A stretch of DNA of 64,000 nt from the NCBI RefSeq assembly GCF_001625305.1, contig NW_017804520.1, positions 1,408,994-1,472,993 on the forward strand, written 5' to 3'. The stretch is from Branchiostoma belcheri (Eukaryota; Chordata; Leptocardii; Amphioxiformes; Branchiostomatidae). Below are positions 12,301 to 24,300 of the stretch, piece after piece (position 1 is the stretch's first letter; every line of letters begins with the position of its first letter). The position numbers and the translations under genes were made by a program. The notes beneath the pieces are model-generated. The model searched no databases, was not told the origin of the DNA, and saw only the letters and a list, made by a program, of their open reading frames with translations.

Positions 12301-15300
12301 GATAAATGACTTTTCCTACGACAGCTTGGTCACAAAGGGACGACGGTTTCTTTACTGTCGCACATTTTGGCAGTGCGGGCACGCCGAACACTCGGCATTA
12401 GGCCGCAATTCGGACTTTTATTACCGTAATGTGTGTGGAAATGTTATGAAGGAAGGATGCGCTCTGCAAGCTAACCATGCGCACTGCGCCGATTGGGTAC
12501 AAATCAGAGACGTGTCGTCATCACTTGTGTCCCAGGGGACAGGGACAGATACTGGGAATCCCTCTAAGTTTGGGGAGACTGAATTTTGTGGTAGAGGATG
12601 GAGGAGGCATTCGCGGAAGGCACACAGATTACATCAAGCACTAAATGATTTTGTCGCCGGTGGACAAGTCATTGCAATACCCGCGAAAATGAAACCACCG
12701 CGAATATGTCAAGACTTACAGTACGTATAAAGGTTATATCATTTGTAAAGTGGGGTAAAAGTTTCTTGTGTGGACAAAATGCGCAAAACGGCTTGTTAGA
12801 AAGTGTATAGAGGGGTTTGGAAGAGTTTTCAAGCAAACCCCCGATCCAACAGACATATGGTGTCGTCCTCGGATGAATTTGAGGGCGCCAAGCCTGGCTT
12901 CATTTGACAAGATGCCGTCCTGAGGTCCCTCCGAGACTCGGCAATCGGCGCGGAGGAGGTTCTCTCGGATTAGGAGCAATTTCCACGGGCAGAGTAATGC
13001 CGTGTGTGCGAGAGGTGCGCGCGGTCCTCGCCCCGGGACACATCCGTCTCAACCCGCGCAGGTCGCACACCCCGCGGGAGACGTTAACGCTGCTTCCCGC
13101 CGTTTTATCACCCGTCAGAAGTTTTATCCCGCCAGAGAAGGAAAGGGTGCGTGTCGGCCATTTCTAAGGAGACGGCGCGAGATTTATACCGCCTCACTTC
13201 TGGTCAACTTTTATGGCGCTTCGCCTTCTCTCAGAGGAACGACGGGAGAAGATATAACAAACGGCAATCCTCCTCCACATCTGCTCAGGGATTTACGTAT
13301 TGGCTGAGCTTCGCGTTTAGGCAATAAAACAAGTGCCCCAAACTTACACTGCGAGCTATAGATCTTCCAGCGATCGAAGTAGGCGTCTGGGAAGAGGGAT
13401 ACAAAAGCGTCCCAGTATCCGTCTTCTTAAGTCCTGATAAAGTTAATAACATGCACAGCCACACGCCGCACATTCGGCTCACGCGCGGTTGCCATGGAGA
13501 TGACGTCATAGATGGACATGTAACGAGGATGTGAGACTAGGGAGATCAATGTGGGGTTGTTACGGACGTGTAAGGCATGTCATTGTGGGGCGACCGGCAC
13601 TGTATTCCTGACACGGCAGGCTCTGCGCCGAGCGCCCCGGCCAGCTTACGCCCATGGGGGAACGCCGAGAACTGCGAAGCGGCCACCGGAATACGTAATG
13701 ACCGCGCACACGTGGAGACGCATCCAGAAGAGCCGTCAGGCGGCGGCGGGAAGTTTGGGCGATCATTAGGAGCGAAGCCAAGCCGGAAAACAGGGCGTGA
13801 CGAGGGGTCTCCATGCCGCATTGATTGGACGGGTGCGTGCGTGCAGGAGGCGGGATGGAGAGCCGGGGATTTTCAAGACACCATCTAAGAACTTCAAAGG
13901 AAAGCGAGAAGGATCCGATCTTCTAAGATTTCAGCGTGATGGTTCGCAATTAAGAAGTGAAAACTAGCCGACAGAGGAGAGAGGAGGGATCAGTGCTACA
14001 GGAGTACAGGAACAAGCTCGGGCGAAGTTGGTTTCTTTCCAAACTTTGCCACTTTGCGCGCGCCTTTTTTTCGTGAAGGCGACGGTCGGAGTTCCACTTG
14101 AAAGCCGCGTTCCCACGCCCCACCGCCTGTGAAATGTGTTGGACAGTTTGACTTTGCTGGGACGGAATGCCAGGAATCACACTTCCCTGGAACGGATTAT
14201 TGATTTCGTGGTTACTGTGTCCGAAGCTATAGCGTGAGTTGACGCTTGTACCGCTGGATTTTTTTTTGCCGTGGCAACTTTCAACTAGAATGTTGACCTG
14301 TGACAGGTTTTCAAACGGACATGTCGTATCTTGAGCCAGTTTGGCTTACTGTAAAAAAATAATTCTATTCACCGGCAATGCATGAGAAAAGGACAGACGC
14401 TAGAGCAATGTATGAGGAAACCCCCTAGCTATTTTTTTCAGAAGTGAAGTTAACGGAGGAACATGGCATACAGTCTCGTTCTGCAGACGGCAACCCTTGT
14501 AGTAGCGTGACAATCGGGGGAAAGGCAACGGTTGGAATTCGAATTTTTGAACGTCTGATCCAGAAGTACCGATGCTTTGCCACTGAACCACTGCTTTAGT
14601 AGGCTTGGTTGATACAAGAGCGTTGCAACTAACAACATGGTAGGAGTGTGAGAAACAGGTTTTTTTAAATTGTTTTAATGATGATCTTTGTATGGATGTG
14701 TTGAACCCAGCGGACACACTTTGTATACAGATGTGCGCAATGCGAATGATGCAGATTTCGCATCTTCAGTTGTCAAGGTGACAGAAAGACATTGACAATC
14801 TTTGTCACTGACATGATCACGCTTTCTTCCAAGGATAGAGCAAGGACATCTGTGTATAATGTCCTTTTGTAATTGGATAGAGGATTGTTTTCTGAATGGT
14901 GTAACGGCACCGTACTATGTTACCCTGTGAATAGAGCGGTGCACAAAGACCGGACACTGCCGGTGCATGTACTGTGGTGAGGTAAGGAGAAAACGCCAAA
15001 TGTAAAGATTCTGAAAACATCTACTAGTATCTTAAACAGGACTGTGATACAGCATAATAATGATATCTTTACCAAGCAGATGTACGGATATATACATGTA
15101 GCTTGTTTGAGTGCGTTTCCGTGAGGCGCCTCCTTCGTCCATTAGGGTTTTGAGGTTTTCGCAAACCTTGTCAAATAATAAACGGATGTATTCAACATCA
15201 AGTTGTGAATCTACACGTTTGTTTGCTGTGTATTGCAATCTATAGAATATCTTGGCGTTCAGACGTTAGCCTTGTGTGTTAAACCCCTGCACATTTATCA

Positions 15301-18300
15301 AGAAGGGCAGGGGTGACCCCATTCGTTTGGCTGAAAACGCGAGCTGTAGCAAAGCCGCACTACGTCTAGACTGAAAAAGTACCATTGCTTCACCTCTGGT
15401 TTCCTTCCTACTTCACTAGACTCGTAAGCAGGACTACGTAGTTTATCTTACTGTACGAAACGGCCACAGAAACATGCCAGGCACTTAAGATGTGAACGAG
15501 TCAATCCCTTAAAGATGGACCCCAACGTTTTTCCTTATCTAGTCGCCACACTTTCCTCTCCAGACCCAAGGACCAGATAACGGCAGAGTGTCCTGCACAT
15601 GTGAGATAACCATTCGAGAGATGGGGAGGCCTTGTAACGGGAGTCCGTATCAGGAAAATAGATCTCGTACGGGTCCTAGAATAGCTTTCACCGCACGTAT
15701 CGTGCGCGGGGAAACTCCTGACACCCTAACCCTGTGAAATATGAAAAACGGTCGGATAGCGTGACGGTCCCGCCCACAGGACCGGAAGCCGCGGTGATTG
15801 ATGGGACTTCTGGACCGCAGACAGCAGCGGAGAATAGAAACTGGGGGCTATCGTATCCAGAACCGTGTCTATCTAGTTCTATGCCTGAATGGGTTAGAGT
15901 TAGGACCAGGCACGGTTCTGGATAGTCTCTCTGTAGCTGTATTCGAGAGCGTAGATTTGCCCTAGGCACGGTTCTGGATACGCGTGGACCGTTCAAAACC
16001 GTGCCTGAACATGGTTCCGGATGAAGCACGGTTTTGGAAGCAACAGTGGCTGCGAGGAAGTGATCAGAGAATCGAACTGAACCTAGAATAGGAGGAATGG
16101 ATACGAGGCTAGTGTCAGGTTGTCTGAAACTTAACATGGCCTTTACGGAGATTTCTTTCCGTATATGAGTTTGTAGCCATAAAAACATCTCTAACAGCTA
16201 AATATGTAATGAAATAAACTCTAGCGACGTTATAGGCGTATATAGGAGATGGAGACCTTTACGGAGAGAATGTCTTTCCTCATATGTGTTAGAAAGGAAG
16301 TTCTAACTCAAAGTACAACCTTCTGTAATGTTATAAACGTATATAGGAGATGGGGACCTTTTCGGAGAGAATGTTTTTCCTTGTTTGCGTTGGGAAGGAA
16401 GCTCTAACTCATCAAGCACAACCTTCTGTGACGTTATAAACGTGCATGGTAGCGCGTAACGTCAGGACAGCGATTGAGTGTGCTACCGGAATGTGCGCTT
16501 ATGACGGCGTTACCCATCGTGCATAACGTTTTAAGTTGTGTTTTTGTCAGAAGACTCTGAGTGGGAGGAGCCATTACAGATCACACGGAACCGCTGTTAC
16601 TCCACAAATGACGTCATACGTGACGTCATACCTCACATACGGCCACGAAGACTGCACACTTAATTTCCGCCAAGACAGGGAAATTCGTGTCTTCAAACGT
16701 TTTGAATGCCAGAATGCGGACAGATGAACAGCCTACTCTTGTATTAAAAGAACCGTTATTGCAAACGTAGACGGTCGTGACGGAAGTAACTGACATACGA
16801 AGACGGAAAAGGACTACATACATAAAAGATCTATACATATTTCTAATGTGTTTTTGAGCAGACAGTATGGTTTAAACACAGATTGTTTAAGAAAATGATA
16901 TTTCTTCAATTAGATATCCGAACACTATATGTGTTAGAAGGTCTACCTTTTTTCCAGCTCTTCTAGCTCTGATTGGCGGATACGCTTCCGCCAATCAGAG
17001 ATTAAAGAGCGGAATAGTCGCTCCAAAATGATTTTCTTGAGTCCCCACTGATGAAGTACAAATGGGGTTACATTCGCAGATTAACAAAGCAAGTACGAGG
17101 AAAACAAATAAACAAACAAGTAGATGCCGTACCTCCTCTGACGTGAGCAGCACCAGTCTGGGCCCGCTATGCATGCCGGTCTTTTTCAGGTCGGGGAAGT
17201 ACCTGTGCCTGGCCAGGTTGATACCGTACATGTTCAGTAGAGAACCGCCTGAAAAGTAGCAAATGTAGGAAGATCATTAGCTCCTGGGCGTTCTTTAGAA
17301 ACAAAAACACCATCTCCATCCCCCCAGCCAGAACAAAAAGACTTCAGAACTCTTTCCTACATCAGTCTATCAGACTCTACAAACAGACGGTATAATACTA
17401 TAAAACGTGTTATGTCTGGGATGTACAGTTCATATCAGAAGTATACGTATATATTTATGTATATTTGTATGTAACGCAATGTAAAGTTATGTGTTTATTT
17501 TGATATAATGATTGTAAATATCAATGTCATTCAGGCAACATTATAATTTTATATGTATGTCTGTAGTGTTGATATGATGATAAAGAATTGATTGAATTGA
17601 AAGTCTACATCTTTACTATCATGTCAACAGTATTGTTTCCACGCAATTGTTTTTATTTCAACATTTAAACAGAACAATACATAGTGGTGACACACTTGTA
17701 AGCGAAATAGCTTATATCAACGTCACTACTGGACATAAAATAATAATTACAACATAAGACAAAATGAAAGGGGGACGTCCGGTATAGAGAAACAATATCA
17801 ATAGTTTAGTTTGAGATAAGCTGTGTGATATCTAGTCTAATTCTGGATACAATCCAGTATCGCTACTGATTACTCGTACAACAAATGATATGAAAAGGAA
17901 ATTAATGAAATCATTGTAGAGGCTGCGGCAAGATGTTATACTGCTGTACAGAAGTATCGAAGTCCGTTCGATGTTGGCATGATTGACTGCAGTGTTTGAA
18001 TTAGTAACGGGATTAAAGAACACGTCCGCAGGATGAAGTTCATTATCCCACGACACAGCCTGAACCGGCGCGCCATTCGCGTCCTTCGATACGGTATTGA
18101 TTCTGAGGAAGTTTTAATCACCAGGAACCAACTTCAATGCTTAATCCAGATGGGCTAACGTAGCAGTGGTGCGGTTTAACTTGTTGAAATTCATAATTAC
18201 TTTAGGTTTATATTGATTGCTCTCAAGTCGGCTTGCTTTGACGTACGTCAAGGAGGTAGGTTCAGATCGTACGCTACGTCGAGGACTGGCGTACGATACG

Positions 18301-21300
18301 AAGGTACGTTTTTTTCGTACGTCAAAGCCGGCCGATTTACACGCAGGAAAAACAATTGACATACGCAGTTTTCGTAACGTCAGGTGTGAATCAAGTCTTA
18401 GGCTCGAGCTCGTCCGTGGCCGAGGTAGACCAATTTGTAAGGACTATATATTGAGGGGAACAATAGGTACAAAATGTGTCTGGGTGAATACATAGATATT
18501 ACACTTGCCTATGATTTCCCATAGTGTATCTCAACCCAGTGTCCCGCCCTCCCACCTTAGACATCTCTGTACTATCTATTTCCGGTTTACCTGCTCCCAT
18601 AAGGCCATCTCCCGCGGACCAGCCAATCAGGCTGCAGACCTTCCTGACCACTTCCTGTTCCATCAGCACGAAGACGGGAGCCGCCTCATAGGTATGCCTA
18701 GCAGGAAGGAAGACATGTACAAAATCATAAGAATACATCAACAACGAAAAAAGACCCCTGCAGATCCAGGAAAGCTGCTAGGAGGCTCAAACGTATCAAC
18801 ATTTCTTTCTTCTTTCACAGGTATCTGGCACCCCAAAAATATGAGGATAGCATGTCCTGAATATGAGGTACATAACCTCCGAACGCTCTGCTGCAGTGCT
18901 GTAGAGGGACGCTAGGAGGTCAATAATCGACATTACTCCTTATTTTTCCAATACCTTCCCGCATACCAAATACCATTCAGGTACATCCATAGCTTCCAGA
19001 GTTATCCCTATAGCTGCAAACGGCACTGAAAACATACTTGGCGAAGGTATTAAGGCTGATTAAGTATTGTATATAGATATACATCAAGCAAGCATGCTAA
19101 GACCGTGGGGAATTAATTATTTGAATAAAAAATCTTCTTCTCAGAAAAACTCAAGATCAATTATGTTATTTCTGGAATTGGAATCAATCTATTACATGCA
19201 AGTTATTAGGCCATACAAATAAATAACGTCTTAAATGGATAACGCTGCTCTGAAAGCAAACTAACGAATCACTCTTCTCTTTCTGCTAATTTGAGAGCTC
19301 TAGGAAGGATCTTCTCTTCTCTAGTTTTCATTCCTTTTTTTATCTAGTTATACCCCAATTAAAACGGATAAGTCTCCATTGAAAAAGCTATAAAAAGACA
19401 AAAGTTAAAACCCTTATTTCTCCCGTACATTTTTCCTTTTTAGTTATACCCCAATTAAAAACGGGAGGGTTGGCACTATCAATCTTATAGAGTAAAAAGA
19501 CGCAAAGACGCAACATTTTTGCTGTCAAATTCCGTCAATTGACGGGAAAACGGGCGCTGGCTGGAACCCTGAAATTTTGGATGCAGTGTCGTGGACGGAT
19601 ATAGCCTGGGTTCCATCCGTTTTGCAACGGGGCTCCTTGCACTCGCTACCCCGAATTAAACGTATGGCTCCCAGGCTAGGACGTACATGGGCGTACGTAT
19701 GTGGGGAAAAACAACCTTGTGCGCCGGCAATTGAAACACGTGGGCGACGTTTGGGAAATCACTAGGCAAACAGCAATTATATTATGTACTTCTGGCACAG
19801 TTCAGTCACCCCACGAAGAAAACACAGCTGCACAATATAAGAGAACTGATCTAGGGTGCATAGTATGCAACCACGGCAATGCAAGAGCAAGGGAAGAGTC
19901 TCGAAAGTACAAAGACGAATTGCAGCCTTACTGTCTTGAAAATAATTATAAGCTATGAAGCAAAAAAAAAAAACAACGATAGTTTATTAAGTTCCTTTCT
20001 TGCTTTTTGCTATGTCTAGAAAATTGTGACAACCAGTAGATCAGTAGACGCATGATTACATAATTCAGAAAAAGAGGCTGGATGAAGAGTTATAGTGACC
20101 AAGTAGCGACAGAAAATAGCTCGTCCTGACGTCAGCGCAGTGCTCGTGCCGGGGAGTGGGAGCCGTTATGGCGGCACTTTGCTGACTCAGCGCGGAAGTG
20201 GTGCGGCAGACATAAGCCTCGTGACGTCCACGTCCTCCAAATGTCCCCAAATTTGACGCAAATATGACCTAATGAAGTTAGGAGGGGATCTAAGGTTCTT
20301 CCGCTGACAGACGAAATGGAGATATTGTAATTAATGTCGTCCAGGAAGTGGCCCGAACTTGGGGTTGTCGCCTGTACGTCCTGTTGACTAGGCATTTTGC
20401 ACACATGGGTCAGGGAGAAGCTAAGAAACAGGCGGTGACCTTCTGTATGAGCGACCCAGTCGGGTTCTCAGCCAGGAAAACAGGGCGGTTTTAAAACGTG
20501 CTTTTTGTGGAGTTTTTTTAATATAATCTCCAAGAGCATCAGATCGTTTTGGTGGCTGCAAGACAGTACCAAATTCGTAAGATAGTGCCATTGGGAGGGC
20601 AGTGTCCGCCATCCCAAGGAGTGTAGAAGAGACTACCTAAAGTTTACCCTCGAAGCAGAAATTTGGGCTTAGGCTTAGTTTTGGCTTTTTTATCTGCTTT
20701 CTTTTTGTTCTGGTTTCTTTTATTGGGCGGGTACAAAAAATACCAGTACAAAAAGTGAAAGCCCGATTAAAGCCAAAAAATAAGCCAAACCCAACCCTCT
20801 GCTTGGCAAGTACCTAACGTTGTAGTACTTACAAGTTGGTGTTGAGGGAGTCGCTGACGAGCTGCCCCGCCAGTCCGTACGGGTCCAGGCCCTGGTACAG
20901 CTGGTTCAGGAACATCGGGTGCCCTGGGGGGAGGGGGGCGGCACGTTCATACATGTTTTATATCGTCGTGTCATTTCTGAAATATTGCCCTTCTGTTACA
21001 TGTATGTGGGTGGTATAGGCAGACAGCATAGCACAAGAAAATTGGGAAAGATCATAAATCATAAAAAAGGACTGTCAAAAGTGCGCCTCCAGTATATAGC
21101 ATTATATCGTAAGGTTGTTCATACAAGGTGTAATTATAATAGTATGTTTAACTATTTAAGAATTGAGAGACTGATTCTGAAAATACCCTTGAAAGCAGGG
21201 AAGCCGGTATCGTAATGTCCATTGTAATCAAGCTGATATATACCAAGAACCGCACGATTGTATTTTAAAGCTCACTTTCCACTATCTTCATTCTTTCTCG

Positions 21301-24300
21301 CGTGTCCTTGGTATTTTCTGGTATGCATTATCAATTGTTGATGACTGCTAGCCATGAGTAAAAAGGGAAAACCCTGACCGGGTCAAGGAACTTACCAAGT
21401 TATAAGCAGATACAAATCGCAGTATATCACACATGTAATCTGTTTTGGAGCGGTGCCAACCTTGTTCATATCCGATCATATCACTAAATGTTGTTACGGT
21501 GGCAAGAAATCGATGGAAACGTTGTTGTGTTTGAGAGAATTATGAGCAGATCAAAGGTTCCCCTTACTAACGTTATACTGCAAGAAACACCGCTTCTTTT
21601 AATCTTCAACTTCCACAAGCTATGTCAGATTTCAGGTCACTTTGGTAGTTTTACTAATTTCTTTACACTCTAATTTTGTATGTGCTTCTCTCTTTCTTTA
21701 ATTCTTTCAATCTTTCTCTGCTTTCTAACACTTTTCTTTCCTTCTGTTCTGCTCGCGGTATGTTGAGGTTGCACGGTAAGCTCAGCAAATGAAGTTTACG
21801 ACACCCAGCTTTTATAGCGATGTTCCATTTATGTACCAGGGTCTCTTGTGTATTCACGTGTTGTGAAACAGGACATACGGCGGTTCCTTCCAAAGCTTTT
21901 AGCGACACGCACAGTTAAAGTCCGGGTAAGACCCCCGACAGTTGAGCCCTTCCTGACTGTACGTAGATAAACCAAAGGGAACAGTTACGACGATTTCTTG
22001 GAAGCAGAATGTGAAGGTTCTTTCTGTGCGTGACCAATAGCTTAACCACGCACTCCCATTCTAAACACCTTCTTCCGTACGCCAATGGGTTTAAATCTGT
22101 TTTTTTTTTAGAAACGGGACACATTCGAGTAGCTGGGCATAGGAACGTTCTAGAGCAGGCATTAGGAAAAATAGCGTTTGCAGGTGTACGGCTGTCAATC
22201 ATGCTATAACCTGGACATAAGTCCTCTCAGAGCTGTAAGCTGGGTTTCCTCGGCAATGTAAGCTCCTATCCCCGCCTGGCCAGCTAACCACACCCCGGTG
22301 ATTTTTCTTGCCTGATACCAATCACCTTCCTTGGTGCTGAAGTGCCTTCCGTAGCTAGGGGGTGGCTGAGGCAAAATTTCATCGGGGTATGTTGGTTTTG
22401 GTGCCGAGGAGCTGGCCCGTGTAGGCCCTGGCAACAGCCTGGATTCCAGGTTAGCAGTAGACAACATGGTATCGTCCTGCACGCACGTTGTGGCCAGACA
22501 GATCTCTACAAACCCCGCCCCTGGCGCCACAGCCAGACAAACCCCCACGGGAAAACCTTTCCATCTAATGACATTCCATCAGAGAGACAGAGAAACGAAA
22601 CTACTCCGCCCACAGCACGAGAAAAACGAGGTCACGCAACAAAACCAGGACAGGTTTTATTTTAAGGTAACATTAACCTTGACACTTGCAATCGATCTGA
22701 AGCAAACGTTAAAATGGAACACGGTGGAAATTATCATAATGATATTGGGTCAATCAATTTACAAAAGAAAAACAATTGCTTCGTCGAACAGGAGTGCTTT
22801 TTGTAGTTCCATCTGCATTTTCATTATCGTACGTACCGCCCTAGTTAGTGAGCAAGAGCCCTTGCATTTCACCCTACCAACTATTATACTACCTTCGCAT
22901 GCCGCAGCGACCTGCCCTGTCATTGGTGTTGAAAACGAACTGTACAACAGCTAACTACCCTGGCCTTGGTGCTGAACACTAAACACCACAATCACCTGCC
23001 CTGTCCTTGGTACTGAACAATAACCACGCCACAGCTACCTACCCTGTCCTTGGTACTGAAGAGTAACCACACCACAACACCTACCCTGTCCTTGGTACTG
23101 AACACTAACCACACCACAGCTACATACCATGTCCTTGGTACAGATACCTACCCTGTCCTTGGTACTGAACAGTAACCACACCACAGTACCTACCCTGTCC
23201 TTGGTACTGAACACTAACCACGCCACAGCTACCTACCCTGTAGTAATTTACAACTTGAGGGTGGCCCACACTGTCGTTCTTGTCTCTTTGTTGTCATATG
23301 TAACAGGAGTAGAAATATGACATCGACATTCATCTAAAAAGTACACAAATTGTCCTACCCGTTTTGACGCTGTGCTGGATGGTTTTCTTGCAATGGTCCA
23401 GTAGAGACTCGTGAGGTTCTGGATCGTCCCGTAACTCTAGATCTATCCTGGAATGGTAGAATCATTGTGTTTAGTTATGGGTTACACGTTGCCACATTTA
23501 CTAATGGTTGAGAGAATATGTTAGTACACACAGGTTAACAGATATATATATATATATATGGTACTGAACATTGTTTGCAGTTAGGAAAATTGTACTGTCC
23601 CTGTCCTTAGTGCTGAACACTGGCCTTCTTAACCAACGTGATGATGTAAACAATCTATCCATTCCACGTGTTCGCTGTTTTATGTTTTAAAATTGGAAAT
23701 ACATAACCTGAGCTTTCAATGGTCTTAAACACTGTTCGATCGCACGAAGGCAACTGTATAGTCCCTGTCCTTGGTGCTGAACGCTGTTTTTGCCAGCATG
23801 CTATCCAACGTCCCGATTTATCCATTTCATATGCTCGCTGTTTTTTTATGGGTTCACCACACCACGAAGTGGTGTGGTGAAACCATATTGCTTTTCTGAT
23901 GTTTCTTCTCCTTCTTCTCCTGCCATTTTTTAAATGGATTCAGCTTCTTCATTTTAGGGCCTAAGGTCCTGAAATTTGGTATGGAGGTACAGTGGGCAAA
24001 TACCCCTAGGCGTTTTTTAAATTATTGTGATACAGGCTTTTAGAATGGTTTTATTTGAGTTTTTTGGCTGTGTTATAGCAAATGTATTACTGTGTTAGTT
24101 TGCCTTGTTTACCACGTTTGGGCATGAGTCATCACAATGGAATGCAGGGCATCAACCAATAGGCATGCAGCTTTCCTCTATACTTCTTGCTGATTGGCTG
24201 TTGGGATTTAACTTGATTAACACCTGCACAGAAGCATTTCCATACTGACAGTATGTCTGTATTCAAGTGTTTTGGTAGGTATTTCAAGCTTTCCTGCTCC

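Noticed and set aside
13551-13888. Several simultaneous open frames of 70-100 codons
   Set aside because: Expected from high GC content; no coherent protein or splicing.
15688-16188. 166-codon minus-strand open frame
   Set aside because: Explained by the CACGGTTCTGGATA repeat cluster; translation is repetitive.
23035-23226. Repetitive 63-codon protein (FSTKDRVG units)
   Set aside because: An artefact of the 42-bp (14-codon) minisatellite period keeping one frame open.
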